40,163 bases of DNA from Pseudomonadota bacterium (GCA_963205165.1 CAUJJX010000303.1:1-40163); one strand, 5' to 3'; positions 8,083 to 17,265 are shown, counted from the first letter of the stretch. The notes: a model not told the origin generated them from the sequence alone. Made by a program: numbers and translations.

Positions 8083-10022
8083 GCCTCGAAGCCCTCGTCA
8101 CGCGCTACAGCGAATGGCGCGAGCAGCTGCGGGTCGGCATCGAGGCGTACCACGCGTGGCTCGACACGCACGGCCACGTCGACATCCAGCGTTCGCTGCG
8201 GCTGTACGACCTCGTCGAGAGCCTCCGCAACGACCGCATGGTGCTGGCCTTCCTCGCGGAGTTCTCGCGCGGCAAGTCCGAGCTGATCAATGCGATGTTC
8301 TTCTCGGACTACCGGCAGCGGCTCCTGCCGTCGAGCGTCGGACGCACGACGATGTGCCCGACCGAGATCTTCTACGACCCGGCCGAGGAACCCTACATCC
8401 GGCTCCTGCCGATCGAGACGCGCGGGCGCAACGAGACGATCCTCGCGCTGAAGCATCGCCCGCAGGAATGGGTGAAGGTGCGCCTCGACCTCGACGACCG
8501 CGACTCGATCGCGAAGTCCTTCGGGATGCTCGCGCAGACGAAGAACGTCACCATCGCGGAAGCGAGCGCCCTCGGGCTGCTCCACGAAGGCGAAGCCTTC
8601 ACGACGACCGTGATGCGCAGGCGCCAGCTCCGGGTCGACATCCCCGCGTGGCGCCACGCGCTGATCAACTTCCCGCATCCGCTGCTGAAGAGCGGTCTCG
8701 TGATCCTCGACACGCCCGGCCTCAACGCCCTCGGCAGCGAGCCCGAGCTGACCGTCAGCATGATCCCCAACGCGCACGCCGTGCTGTTCCTGCTCGCGAC
8801 CGACACCGGCGTGACGGCCAGCGATCTCGCGCTCTGGGAGAAGTACGTGCAGGGCCGCGTGCCGCGCTCGATCGTCGTGCTGAACAAGATCGACCTGCTG
8901 TGGGACGACCTCAAGTCCGAGGCCGAGATCGCATCCGAGCTGGAGCGGCAGATCGTCGACACGGCGCGCACGCTCGACCTGTCGCGCGAGCACGTGATCC
9001 CGCTGTCGGCGCAGAAGGCGCTCGTGGCGCGGGTCCGGGGCGACGAGGCGATGATCGTGAAGAGCCGCGTCCGCGACCTCGAATCGCTGCTCGCAGAAGA
9101 GATCATCCCGGCGAAGCAGGAGATCCTGCGCGCCGCCGTCCAGCGCGAGATCGGGACGCTCGTCGACCAGTCTCTCGAGGACGCCCGTACGGCACTCGCG
9201 GCCGCGACCGCCGAGATGGACGAGTTGACGAAGGTGTCCGGCAAGAATCGCGAGATCGTCCGCGTGATGCTGACCCGCCTCGAACGCGAGAAGTCCGTCT
9301 ACCAGAGCACGGTCGCGGCCTTCCGCGAGCACTACGGCACGGTGCTGAAGCAGGGCCACCAGATGCTCGGCACGCTCGCCGACGACGAGCTCGACCGCGT
9401 GTTCGCGGACAACAACAAGATGATCGAGGGCAGCTGGACGACGGCCGGTCTCATGCGCAGCATGCGCGGCCTGTTCGACCGCTTCGGCGGCTACTCGAAC
9501 AGCATGCTCGAGTTCGCCAACACGACGACCGACTTCGTCGACGGCGTCTATCGCACGTTCCACGAGCAGCACAAGTTCCCGCAGCTCCAGCCGCCGCAGC
9601 TCAACCTGCAGAAGCACGTCGTGCGGATGGGCCAGCTGAAGCAGTCGACCGAGGTGTTCTGCTCCGACCCGGTGAACGTCGCGTTCCCGAAGTTCATGGT
9701 GGTCCGCAACTTCTACGAGCAGCTCGCGAACGAGGCGCGCACCGTGTTCCGTCTCGTGCGCGCCGACTTCGAGACGTGGCTCGGCAGCGCGCTCGTGCCG
9801 CTGTCGGACCAGATCCGCTCGCACCAGCGACTGCTCGAACGCCGCATCGCGAACATCCGCAAGGCAAGCGACGACATCGGCGCACTCACCAGCCGCCACA
9901 AGGTGCTCGCGCAGGAACGCGAGAAACTCCAGCAGCAGGTCGACGAGCTGGCGCAGATCCAGTCGCTGCTCGAAGGGCGCACCGACGCGCCCGATCCGTC
10001 GCCCCCGGTGCCGGACGTCTGA
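8079..10022 (+). CDS. dynamin-like GTPase
   Basis: 647 residues. G1/P-loop is EFSRGKSEL at 61-69, a shortened loop typical of bacterial dynamin-like proteins. A switch Thr lies in SSVGRTTMCPTEI, G3 is DTPGLNAL beginning at 211, and G4 is NKIDLLWDD at 269. The C-terminal half is predicted helical, with a coiled-coil-like stretch in the last 70 residues (LLERRIANIRKASDD ... LAQEREKLQQQVDELAQIQ). Such proteins deform or tether membranes or respond to envelope stress, but this one has no assigned role. Its GTG start overlaps the yggU stop by four bases (GTGA), so it is translated with the yggT-yggU unit, which hints at a membrane-linked job. Confidence 0.88.
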   Translation: MSLEALVTRYSEWREQLRVGIEAYHAWLDTHGHVDIQRSLRLYDLVESLRNDRMVLAFLAEFSRGKSELINAMFFSDYRQRLLPSSVGRTTMCPTEIFYDPAEEPYIRLLPIETRGRNETILALKHRPQEWVKVRLDLDDRDSIAKSFGMLAQTKNVTIAEASALGLLHEGEAFTTTVMRRRQLRVDIPAWRHALINFPHPLLKSGLVILDTPGLNALGSEPELTVSMIPNAHAVLFLLATDTGVTASDLALWEKYVQGRVPRSIVVLNKIDLLWDDLKSEAEIASELERQIVDTARTLDLSREHVIPLSAQKALVARVRGDEAMIVKSRVRDLESLLAEEIIPAKQEILRAAVQREIGTLVDQSLEDARTALAAATAEMDELTKVSGKNREIVRVMLTRLEREKSVYQSTVAAFREHYGTVLKQGHQMLGTLADDELDRVFADNNKMIEGSWTTAGLMRSMRGLFDRFGGYSNSMLEFANTTTDFVDGVYRTFHEQHKFPQLQPPQLNLQKHVVRMGQLKQSTEVFCSDPVNVAFPKFMVVRNFYEQLANEARTVFRLVRADFETWLGSALVPLSDQIRSHQRLLERRIANIRKASDDIGALTSRHKVLAQEREKLQQQVDELAQIQSLLEGRTDAPDPSPPVPDV

Positions 10023-10201
10023 GCCCTGCCCGCGGCGCCCGCCGCACCGCGCGGTTCACGAGCCCATGAACAACCGTCGCTTCGTCCGAAGTTGATCGCC
10101 GTTTACCTTCATCGTCGGCATCACGCACTTGCGGGAAGCAATCCATCGTGTCGCGTCTCGCGGCCTTCGGGGTTCGCCGGCAGCGGATCGAGCGGCTCCC
10201 T

Positions 10202-10219
10202 GCCGGAAACCATTCCGGC
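10202..10219. promoter_or_regulatory. inverted repeat upstream of the YeeE pair
   Basis: GCCGGAA at 10202-10208 and TTCCGGC at 10213-10219 form a perfect 7-base inverted repeat with a 4-base spacer, 69 bases before the TTG start. It could be an operator or a small RNA hairpin. The rest of the 265-base gap (10023-10287) shows no other clear signal and no open frame with coding character. Confidence 0.35.
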
Positions 10220-10287
10220 CGTCGCGTACGACTGAAAGCTGTAAGAGAATCCGGGCGGATGTCGAACGACCGATCAGGAGGTCACCG

Positions 10288-10719
10288 TTGGAGAATTTCA
10301 CCCCCGCCAGCGCGCTCGCCGGCGGACTGCTCATCGGCGCGTCGGCCGTGCTGTTCCTGCTGCTGAACGGCCGGATCGCCGGCATCAGCAATATCGCGGC
10401 GGGCCTGCTCGCACCTCGCCGCGGCGATGTCTCGTGGCGACTGCTGTTCCTCGGCGGACTCGTCGTCGGTGCGGCGGTAGTGCACTCGCTCTCCGGCAAC
10501 GTCACCACCCCGCGCGCGGACTTCCCCGGATGGCTGCTGGCCGTCGCCGGGATCCTCGTCGGATTCGGCACGTCGGTGGGCCGGGGCTGCACGAGTGGTC
10601 ACGGTGTCTGCGGACTCGGGCGACTCTCGATGCGGTCGCTCGTCGCCACGCTCACGTTCCTCGCGGCGGGCATCGCCACGACGTTCGTCGTGCGTCACGT
10701 GTTCGGGGTGGCGTCATGA
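10288..10719 (+). CDS. YeeE/YedE family permease, N-terminal-type half
   Basis: 143 residues, four hydrophobic helices. It carries the cysteine motif GRGCTSGHGVCGLGRLS, the signature of the YeeE/YedE family (TsuA-like thiosulfate/sulfur-compound transporters; PmpA/PmpB-type permeases). This is a half-size member that presumably pairs with the next gene. The start is taken as TTG at 10288, five bases after AGGAGGT (10276-10282) and directly before the conserved ENFTPASALAGGLLIG segment; the in-frame upstream stretch has no coding character. Its stop overlaps the next start as ATGA. Likely role: import of thiosulfate or another small sulfur species. Confidence 0.86.
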   Translation: MENFTPASALAGGLLIGASAVLFLLLNGRIAGISNIAAGLLAPRRGDVSWRLLFLGGLVVGAAVVHSLSGNVTTPRADFPGWLLAVAGILVGFGTSVGRGCTSGHGVCGLGRLSMRSLVATLTFLAAGIATTFVVRHVFGVAS

Positions 10720-11168
10720 CGCGCCTCGTCACGACGCTCGTCGCGGGCATCCTCTTCGGCGCGGGCCTCGCCCTCTCGGGCATGACGAACCCCGCGAAGG
10801 TGCTCGGCTTCCTCGACATCGCGGGCCGCTGGGATGCGAGCCTGCTGTTCGTGCTCGGCGCCGCCGTCGGCGTGACGGTCGTCGCGTTCCGGTTCGTGCT
10901 GCGCCGGGATGCGCCGATGCTGGCCGCGGCCTTCGAACTGCCGACGGCGCGACACATCGATCGACCACTCGTGATCGGTGCGGCGCTCTTCGGTGTCGGC
11001 TGGGGTGTCAGCGGCTACTGTCCGGGCCCCGGCGTCGCGCTGCTCGCGGCACCGACGTGGGAAACCTGGGTGTTCCTGCCGGCGATGCTCGCCGGCGCGG
11101 CACTGCACCGGATGATCACCGCCCGCCACATCGCGGAGCGGCAGGTGGCCGACGGCGTCACGACCTGA
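10716..11168 (+). CDS. YeeE/YedE family permease, second half (DUF6691-like)
   Basis: 150 residues with four hydrophobic helices. Family landmarks are FGAGLALSGMTNPAKVLGFLDIAGRWDASLLFVLGAAV near the N-terminus and GWGVSGYCPGPGVALL with the conserved cysteine. The start overlaps the stop of the first half (ATGA), so the two are co-translated and very likely form one transporter. Paired YeeE/YedE genes are often controlled by sulfide- or thiol-sensing ArsR-type repressors; no such regulator lies in this window. Confidence 0.87.
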   Translation: MTRLVTTLVAGILFGAGLALSGMTNPAKVLGFLDIAGRWDASLLFVLGAAVGVTVVAFRFVLRRDAPMLAAAFELPTARHIDRPLVIGAALFGVGWGVSGYCPGPGVALLAAPTWETWVFLPAMLAGAALHRMITARHIAERQVADGVTT

Positions 11169-11213
11169 TCCGTCGATCGGTGCGGTCCGGCTTCGCGGCC
11201 GGACAGACAATCA

Positions 11214-11256
11214 GGGCCTGTCCACCCGGCGGATGCCGAAGCGGACAGGCCCTTTT
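11214..11256 (+). terminator. rho-independent terminator after the YeeE pair; copy of an interspersed hairpin repeat
   Basis: GGGCCTGTCC at 11214-11223 pairs perfectly with GGACAGGCCC at 11243-11252 over a 19-base loop, and TTTT follows at 11253-11256. It lies 46 bases after the second permease gene. The 5' arm and loop match sequences at 21.3 kb and 36.6 kb, so it also belongs to a repeat family. Confidence 0.75.
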
Positions 11257-11276
11257 CGTTGCGACTGCAGGCGGTG

Positions 11277-14200
11277 TTACATGCTGCGCCGGTACTGGCC
11301 TCCGACCGTGAACAATGCGTCGGTGATCTGGCCGAGCGAGCAGCAGCGCACGGCATCCATCAGGACGGCGAACACGTTCTCGTTGCGGATCACGGCCTGA
11401 CGCAGGCGGTCGAGCATCGGACCGCTCTCGGCCGCATGACGTGCCTGGAAGTCCTGGAGCCGCGTGAGCTGCGCCTGCTTCTCGTCGTCGGTCGAGCGCG
11501 CGAGTTCCACGGTCTGGACCGTCGCGTCGCCGTGCGGATTGCGGAACGTGTTCACGCCGATGATCGGGTACTCGCCGGTGTGCTTCAGGTGCTCGTAGTG
11601 CAGCGACTCTTCCTGGATCTTGCCGCGCTGATAGCCGAGTTCCATCGCGCCGAGCACGCCGCCGCGCTCGCTGATCGCCTCGAATTCCCTCAGCACCGCC
11701 TCTTCGACGAGGTCGGTCAGCTCGTCGACGATGAAGCTGCCCTGGTTGGGGTTCTCGTTCTTCGCGAGACCCCATTCGCGGTTGATGATCAGCTGGATCG
11801 CCATCGCGCGACGCACGGATTCCTCGGTCGGCGTCGTGATCGCCTCGTCGTACGCGTTCGTGTGGAGACTGTTCGCGTTGTCGTACGTGGCGATCAGCGC
11901 CTGCAGCGTCGTGCGGATGTCGTTGAAGTCGATCTCCTGGGCGTGGAGGCTCCGGCCCGACGTCTGGCAGTGATACTTCAGCTTCTGGCTGCGATCGTTC
12001 GCGCCGTACTTCTCCTTCATCGCGACGGCCCAGATGCGGCGCGCGACGCGGCCGAGCACCGTGTATTCGGGGTCCATGCCGTTGCTGAAGAAGAAGCTGA
12101 GGTTGGGCGCGAAGTCGTCGATGTGCATGCCGCGCGCGAGATACGCTTCGACGAACGTGAAACCGTTCGACAGCGTGAACGCGAGCTGGCTGATCGGGTT
12201 CGCGCCGGCCTCGGCGATGTGATAACCGGAGATCGACACCGAGTAGAAATTGCGCACGTCGTGGTGGACGAAGAACTCCTGGATGTCGCCCATCACCTTC
12301 AGGCTGAACTCCGTCGAGAAGATGCAGGTGTTCTGACCCTGGACTTCCTTGAGGATGTCGGCCTGTACCGTGCCGCGCACGTTCGCGAGCACCCATTCGC
12401 GGATCTTCCCGGCCTCGTCGTCGGTCGGATCGCGCCCGTTGTCCGCGCGGAACTTGTCGATGTTCTGGTCGATCGCGGTGTTCATGAACATCGCCAGGAT
12501 CGATGGCGCGGGGCCGTTGATCGTCATGCTCACCGACGTGTTCGGTGCCGTCAGGTCGAAGCCAGAGTAGAGCACCTTCATGTCGTCGAGCGTCGCGATC
12601 GACACGCCGCTGTTGCCGACCTTGCCGTAGATGTCCGGGCGCAGGTCCGGGTCGTTGCCGTACAGCGTGACCGAGTCGAACGCCGTCGACAGGCGCTTCG
12701 CGGGCATGCCTTCCGAGAGCAGCTTGAAGCGGCGGTTCGTCCGGAACGAGTCACCCTCGCCGGCGAACATCCGGGTCGGGTCCTCGTTCTCGCGCTTGAA
12801 CGCGAACACGCCGCCCGTGAAGGGGAACGACCCGGGGACGTTCTCGAGCAGCAGCCACTTCAGCAGCTCGCCGTGATCGTCGTAGCGCGGCAGCGCGACC
12901 TTGCGGATCCGGCTGCCGGACAGCGAGGTGTACGTCAGCGCCGTGCGGATCTCGCGATCGCGGATCTTCACGACGTACTCGTCGCCGGCGTAGGCCTTCT
13001 GCATGTCGGGCCACATCGCGATCAGCTTGCGCGAATGTCCGTCGAGCTTCGCGTCGCGATCGGCAGCGAGCGCCAGGAGGTTCGGGTTGTCCTCGCCGCA
13101 TTCGGCGGCGAGCATCCGCGCGGACTCCGTGAGCTGCTGGCGCTCGCGGGCGATGCGGGCCTGCTCGAACGCGCGACGCCGATAGCCGCGCGCCGTATCG
13201 GCGATCTCGGCGAGATAGCGCGTGCGGTTCGGCGGCACGATCGGCGTCTGGTTGGTCGAGTGACGCGTGACGACGACGGGCAGGCGCGATTCGCCGGTGT
13301 TCAGGCCCAGCTCGCGGAGGCGCGCGAGCATCGTCTGGAACAGCGCCGTGACGCCGTCGTCGTTGAAACGCGCGGCCATCGTGCCGAACACGGGCATCTC
13401 TTCCGGCCGCTTCGAGAAGTCCCCGCGGTTGCGCTGCACCTGCTTGGCGACGTCGCGCAGCGCGTCGAGTGCGCCCTTGCGGTCGAACTTGTTGATGGCG
13501 ACGAAGTCGGCGAAGTCGAGCATGTCGATCTTCTCGAGCTGGCTCGCGGCGCCGTACTCCGGGGTCATCACGTAGAGGCTCGCGTCGACGAGCGGCACGA
13601 TCGCGGCGTCGCCCTGGCCGATGCCGGACGTCTCGACGATGATCAGGTCGAAGCCCGCGACCTTGCACGCGGCGATCACGTCGGGCAGCGCCCGGCTGAT
13701 CTCGGACCCGGCCTCGCGCGTCGCGAGCGAGCGCATGTAGACCTTCGGACCCTGCTGCCACGGATTGATCGCGTTCATGCGGATGCGGTCGCCGAGCAGC
13801 GCGCCGCCGCTCTTGCGCCGCGACGGATCGATCGAGATGACCGCGATCGACAGCGCGTCGCCCTGGTCGAGCCGCAGGCGGCGCACGAGTTCGTCGGTCA
13901 GGGAGGACTTGCCCGCGCCGCCCGTGCCGGTGATCCCGATGGCGGGCACCTTGCACGTCGCGGCGGCCAGGGTCAGCGCCGTACGGACTTCCGGCGACGC
14001 GGACTCGTTCTCCAGCGCCGTCACGAGCCGGGCGAGCGAGCGCCAGCGCTTCGTGAGGTCGGGCTCGGCGAGGGCGTCGAGCGCGGCCTGGCCCTGCGTC
14101 GAGAGGTCGGTGTCGCACTCCGAGAGCATCGCGCCGATCATCCCCTGGAGGCCCAGCCGCTGGCCGTCTTCCGGCGAGAAGATGCGCGTCACGCCGTACG

Positions 14201-14561
14201 CGTGCAGTTCGGCGATCTCCGACGGGACGATCACGCCGCCACCACCACCGTACACCCGGATGTTCTCGCCGCCGCGGGCCCGCAGCAGGTCGATCATGTA
14301 CTTGAAGAACTCCACGTGGCCGCCCTGGTAGGAGCTGACGGCGATGCCCTGCACGTCTTCCTGGAGGGCCGCGGTCACGATCTCCTCGACGGAGCGGTTG
14401 TGCCCGAGGTGGATCACCTCGGCACCCATCCCCTGGAGGATGCGCCGCATGATGTTGATGGAGGCGTCGTGTCCGTCGAACAGGCTGGCAGCGGTCACGA
14501 ACCGCACCTTGTGGGTGGGGCGGTAGTCGGCCAGCTTTCGCGGCTCGGAGAGATCGGTCAT
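11277..14561 (-). CDS. icmF: fused isobutyryl-CoA mutase IcmF
   Basis: Adenosylcobalamin-dependent interconversion of isobutyryl-CoA and n-butyryl-CoA, linked to valine and short-chain acyl-CoA metabolism. 1094 residues, the expected IcmF length. Order of domains: B12-binding (residues about 17-150, DGHD at 29-32 with the cobalt-ligating His31); the MeaI-type G-protein chaperone (P-loop GTGGAGKSS at 212-220, [25 protein letters not shown]); then the TIM-barrel mutase with [27 protein letters not shown] and [11 protein letters not shown]. In the substrate pocket GGVFAFKR has Phe where methylmalonyl-CoA mutases have Tyr, in line with a non-carboxylated acyl-CoA. A GGAG lies six bases upstream of the ATG. 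Confidence 0.96.
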   Translation of the reverse strand: MTDLSEPRKLADYRPTHKVRFVTAASLFDGHDASINIMRRILQGMGAEVIHLGHNRSVEEIVTAALQEDVQGIAVSSYQGGHVEFFKYMIDLLRARGGENIRVYGGGGGVIVPSEIAELHAYGVTRIFSPEDGQRLGLQGMIGAMLSECDTDLSTQGQAALDALAEPDLTKRWRSLARLVTALENESASPEVRTALTLAAATCKVPAIGITGTGGAGKSSLTDELVRRLRLDQGDALSIAVISIDPSRRKSGGALLGDRIRMNAINPWQQGPKVYMRSLATREAGSEISRALPDVIAACKVAGFDLIIVETSGIGQGDAAIVPLVDASLYVMTPEYGAASQLEKIDMLDFADFVAINKFDRKGALDALRDVAKQVQRNRGDFSKRPEEMPVFGTMAARFNDDGVTALFQTMLARLRELGLNTGESRLPVVVTRHSTNQTPIVPPNRTRYLAEIADTARGYRRRAFEQARIARERQQLTESARMLAAECGEDNPNLLALAADRDAKLDGHSRKLIAMWPDMQKAYAGDEYVVKIRDREIRTALTYTSLSGSRIRKVALPRYDDHGELLKWLLLENVPGSFPFTGGVFAFKRENEDPTRMFAGEGDSFRTNRRFKLLSEGMPAKRLSTAFDSVTLYGNDPDLRPDIYGKVGNSGVSIATLDDMKVLYSGFDLTAPNTSVSMTINGPAPSILAMFMNTAIDQNIDKFRADNGRDPTDDEAGKIREWVLANVRGTVQADILKEVQGQNTCIFSTEFSLKVMGDIQEFFVHHDVRNFYSVSISGYHIAEAGANPISQLAFTLSNGFTFVEAYLARGMHIDDFAPNLSFFFSNGMDPEYTVLGRVARRIWAVAMKEKYGANDRSQKLKYHCQTSGRSLHAQEIDFNDIRTTLQALIATYDNANSLHTNAYDEAITTPTEESVRRAMAIQLIINREWGLAKNENPNQGSFIVDELTDLVEEAVLREFEAISERGGVLGAMELGYQRGKIQEESLHYEHLKHTGEYPIIGVNTFRNPHGDATVQTVELARSTDDEKQAQLTRLQDFQARHAAESGPMLDRLRQAVIRNENVFAVLMDAVRCCSLGQITDALFTVGGQYRRSM

Positions 14562-14609
14562 GAAGGACTCCGTGGGGATGCGCGGGGGTCTCCCGCGGCG
14601 GGGGCGGAA

Positions 14610-14644
14610 ATTATTGCATCGGCTTCGGTTGACGTAAACGTCAA
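14610..14644 (-). promoter_or_regulatory. icmF promoter overlapped by a perfect palindromic operator
   Basis: TTGACGTAAACGTCAA at 14629-14644 is a perfect inverted repeat (6-base arms, 4-base centre). On the minus strand a -35-like TTTACG (14638-14633) lies inside it, and an extended -10, TGCAATAAT (core 14615-14610), follows with a 17-base spacer, about 50 bases before the icmF start. From memory, the shape resembles operators of LiuR-type MerR-family regulators of branched-chain acyl-CoA catabolism; that assignment is inference. Confidence 0.6.
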
Positions 14645-14843
14645 TCAGACGCCGTGTTCATCTCACCACCCGAAGCCCGGTCGACCGGGCGCGGAGCAGG
14701 TCGGGCGACCGATGCGGCGCGATGCGGGAATCACTGCTGCAGGGGCCGCGCCACAAGGCCATGCCGGCGCGCCGGCCACCGCTTCCGGTCGCCCGCAAAG
14801 GCGGGTAGTGTTCGCGCACCGTCTTTTCGACCGACGCCTTGCC

Positions 14844-15677
14844 ATGTCCGACGTTCCGCACGCCCAGCACGAACTGACCGACGCCCTCGGCAAGACGCAC
14901 GAACCCGCCACCGGACTCGTGCGCATCGTCTGCCTCGTCCCCAGCATCACCGAACTCCTGTTCAGCCTCGGCCTGGAAGACAAGCTCGTCGGACGCACCG
15001 GCTTCTGCATCCATCCGAAGGGCCCCGTCCGGCGCGTGCCCAAGGTGGGCGGCACGAAGACCGTCGACGTCGCCAAGATCCGCAAGCTGGGCCCGACGCA
15101 CCTCGTCGTCAACGTCGACGAGAACCCCCGCCCGATCGTGGAGGAGCTCGCGGCCTTCATCCCCCACGTGATCGTGACGCACCCCATCGAGCCGGAAGAC
15201 AACCTGTCGCTGTATCGACTGATGGGCGGCATCTTCGACCGCGAGGTCCGCGCCGGGGAACTCTGCCGGGCCTTCGCCGCGGAGCTCGACGCGACCCGCG
15301 AGGCCGCCCGCCACCTCCCCCGCGAGGAAGTCCTCTACCTGATCTGGCGCTCGCCGTGGATGACCGTCTCGCGCGACACGTACATCTCCCGGATGCTCGA
15401 CCTGGTCGGCTGGGACACCGTGCCGGCGCAGGCCCACTCGCGGTATCCGTCGGTCGATCTCACGCCGCAGCTCCTGCGGAATGTCCGGCACGTGCTGCTC
15501 TCGACCGAGCCCTACAGCTTCGTCGACCGCCACATCGGCGAGCTTTCGGCCGAGCTGCCGCCGCAGGTGCACCCGGAGGTCTCGCTGATCGACGGCGGGA
15601 TGACCTCCTGGTACGGCAGCCGCGCCATCGAAGGCCTGCGCTACCTCCGCGAGCTGCGGAGCGCGCTGTCCGGCTGA
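14844..15677 (+). CDS. BtuF-like helical-backbone metal receptor family protein, no signal peptide
   Basis: 277 residues of the periplasmic-binding-protein class III fold (BtuF/FhuD-like): VRIVCLVPSITELLFSLGLEDKLVGRTGFCIHP, then KVGGTKTVDVAKIRKLGPTHLVV, the long connecting helix, and the second lobe with YLIWRSPWMTVSRDTYISRMLDLVGWDTVP and SLIDGGMTSWYGSRAI. No signal peptide or lipobox is visible at the N-terminus (MSDVPHAQHELTDALGKTHEP), so it is probably cytosolic, unlike transport-linked members. No ABC permease or ATPase is nearby. It is divergent from the B12-dependent icmF, which suggests a cobalamin-related role, but the ligand is unproven. In-frame sequence upstream of 14844 is not coding. 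Confidence 0.82.
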   Translation: MSDVPHAQHELTDALGKTHEPATGLVRIVCLVPSITELLFSLGLEDKLVGRTGFCIHPKGPVRRVPKVGGTKTVDVAKIRKLGPTHLVVNVDENPRPIVEELAAFIPHVIVTHPIEPEDNLSLYRLMGGIFDREVRAGELCRAFAAELDATREAARHLPREEVLYLIWRSPWMTVSRDTYISRMLDLVGWDTVPAQAHSRYPSVDLTPQLLRNVRHVLLSTEPYSFVDRHIGELSAELPPQVHPEVSLIDGGMTSWYGSRAIEGLRYLRELRSALSG

Positions 15678-15842
15678 ACGCGGCGCACCGTGGCTGCCGC
15701 CGGATGGCAGGCCCGGCACGGATCCGCGTGGTGCGTTGAGTTTTCCGGGCTGCCGGTGCAGAGTCCGAACCTCGCGAAGGGTGAGGTTGAGGCCTGTCGA
15801 CAATCCCGCCCGCGCGCCACAAAAAAATCCCGGAGACCTTCC

Positions 15843-16697
15843 ATGAACACGCGCCCCGCAGTCGCCCTGCTGTCGCTCGCCCTGCTGCCGCTCGCTCTCG
15901 CCGCTTCGCCGGCCCGGGCCATCGTCGCGATCGAGCCCTTCTCGGAGCAGGTCTCGACGACCATCGCCAGCCCGTCCGACTCGCCCAGCCCCGCCTACCA
16001 GTGGGACGTGAGCTACGAACGGTCCTTCGACGGCTTCAGCATCGTGAAGCACGTCGAGATCAACTTCCTGTTCGAGACGCCCCTCGGGTTCACGGCGCAG
16101 CAGAAGGCCGACTGGAAGGCACAGGCCGAGGCGAGCGTCGAATCGATCTGGAACAACAAGTTCGCCGTCCGCGACACCGTCAACAACCGGACGTACGCCG
16201 TCGGCGTCGACATCACGGTCGACGGCCCGTTCGACCAGACGATCAGCGTCGCCCAGCGCCCCGCCGACTGCGGTTCGCGCCCCGGCGACCTCGACTGCCG
16301 CGACAACATGATCAAGTGGTTCTCCGACTCGACGCCCGTGATCCACGCCCACGAGTTCGGCCACATGCTCGGGCTCTACGACGAGTACGACGGCGGCGCC
16401 GTCGACAAGCTGAACAACCCCACGCTGTCGTCCGACGGGATCATGGGTCTCGGCGCCCTCGACCCGGATCCGGTCTTCTACGCCCGCTACTTCCAGCAGT
16501 ACCGCGACTTCATCGGGGGCATCCCGCTCGCCGAGTACCAGCGCCTCGCGGGGTCCGGCGTCGCGCAGGGCAACTTCGTCCTCGTCGCCGTGCCGGAGCC
16601 GGGCACGTGGGCGATGTTCGGTGTCGGTGCCGTGATGCTGATGGCCGGCGTCCGCCGGGCACGCCGGGCCGACACGCAACGGTCGCTCGCGTCCTGA
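15843..16697 (+). CDS. PEP-CTERM sorted zinc-metalloprotease-like protein
   Basis: 284 residues. N-terminal signal peptide (MNTRPAVALLSLALLPLALAASPARA). A zinc site HEFGHMLGLYDEY begins at His170, giving H-E-x-x-H-x-x-G-x-x-D, a metzincin-like pattern with Asp as the possible third ligand. The C-terminus is a textbook PEP-CTERM signal: VPEPGTW, a hydrophobic helix, then RRARR. The protein would therefore be exported, processed by an exosortase and displayed or released with exopolysaccharide. Four Cys residues are few for an exoprotein. No exosortase gene lies in the window. GGAG lies about 8 bases before the ATG. The proteolytic substrate is unknown, and activity is inferred only from the motif. 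Confidence 0.85.
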   Translation: MNTRPAVALLSLALLPLALAASPARAIVAIEPFSEQVSTTIASPSDSPSPAYQWDVSYERSFDGFSIVKHVEINFLFETPLGFTAQQKADWKAQAEASVESIWNNKFAVRDTVNNRTYAVGVDITVDGPFDQTISVAQRPADCGSRPGDLDCRDNMIKWFSDSTPVIHAHEFGHMLGLYDEYDGGAVDKLNNPTLSSDGIMGLGALDPDPVFYARYFQQYRDFIGGIPLAEYQRLAGSGVAQGNFVLVAVPEPGTWAMFGVGAVMLMAGVRRARRADTQRSLAS

Positions 16698-16714
16698 ACC
16701 CGAGGCACTGGCGC

Positions 16715-17230
16715 ATGAACAAGCGGCGGCGTGGAGCCTTCCTCGCCGCCGCTGCCTTTCTGGGGACGGGCTGCGCGTTCGGTTCGGGGGCTGCCCAGCG
16801 CCGCGGCATCGCCGTCGTGGCGTTCGAGCGCATCGAGTATCTCGTGCCGAATCCGCTCGGCCGCGGCTGGTTCGTGACGATCCATCGCGACGGCCGCGTC
16901 GAGCTGCGCGAGCTGCTGCGCGACGCGACCGGCCTGCACGAACGCCGCTGGCAGGCGCGCGCAACCGCCGATCAGATCCGGGAGATCGCCGGACACCTCA
17001 TCGCATTGCAGCGGGTGTCCGAAGGCAGGACGCGCCCGGGCGTACCGGGCGAAAGCCGCGTGGAACTCGTCGTGACGCCCGGTCGCGACACGCCGTGGCG
17101 ACGGGGCAAATGGGCGGGGGATGTCCTGCCGGGTTTCGACGAACCCGAGCGCCTGCTCGCTGATCTCGCGCGGGCCGCGCGAGATGCCGGCCCACCCGTG
17201 TTCGACGGACCGCCCACGACCACGCCCTGA
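16715..17230 (+). CDS. secreted or lipid-anchored protein of unknown function
   Basis: 171 residues. N-terminus MNKRRRGAFLAAAAFLGTGCAFG has a basic head, a hydrophobic core and a Cys that could be a lipoprotein site, though LGTGC is a poor lipobox. The middle has a beta-rich FERIEYLVPNPLGRGWFVTIHRDGRVELREL segment and a helical ATADQIREIAGHLIALQ segment. It contains no catalytic motif I recognise. It starts 17 bases after the PEP-CTERM protease stop on the same strand, so the two may be co-expressed. No clear Shine-Dalgarno is seen before the ATG; the start is chosen for the signal sequence. Confidence 0.6.
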   Translation: MNKRRRGAFLAAAAFLGTGCAFGSGAAQRRGIAVVAFERIEYLVPNPLGRGWFVTIHRDGRVELRELLRDATGLHERRWQARATADQIREIAGHLIALQRVSEGRTRPGVPGESRVELVVTPGRDTPWRRGKWAGDVLPGFDEPERLLADLARAARDAGPPVFDGPPTTTP

Positions 17231-17265
17231 AGGCGGGCCTGCGCCGGGCAGCGACCACCGACCCG

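Noticed and set aside
14629-14644. TTGACG in the palindrome as the -35 of icmF
   Set aside because: Its distance to the AATAAT -10 is 23 bases, too long; TTTACG within the same palindrome gives 17.
11259-15677. A 1472-codon plus-strand open frame running antisense to icmF into the BtuF-like gene
   Set aside because: The part before 14844 is the complement of icmF with low-complexity Arg/Val/Glu/His translation; only the final 277 codons match a family.
15791-15801. GGCCTGTCGAC as a fourth copy of the interspersed repeat
   Set aside because: Only 11 bases match and the CGGATGC part and second arm are absent; could be chance.
16748-16780. Lipoprotein signal in the unknown secreted protein
   Set aside because: Residues before the Cys are L-G-T-G, with Gly at -3; too poor a lipobox to call lipidation.
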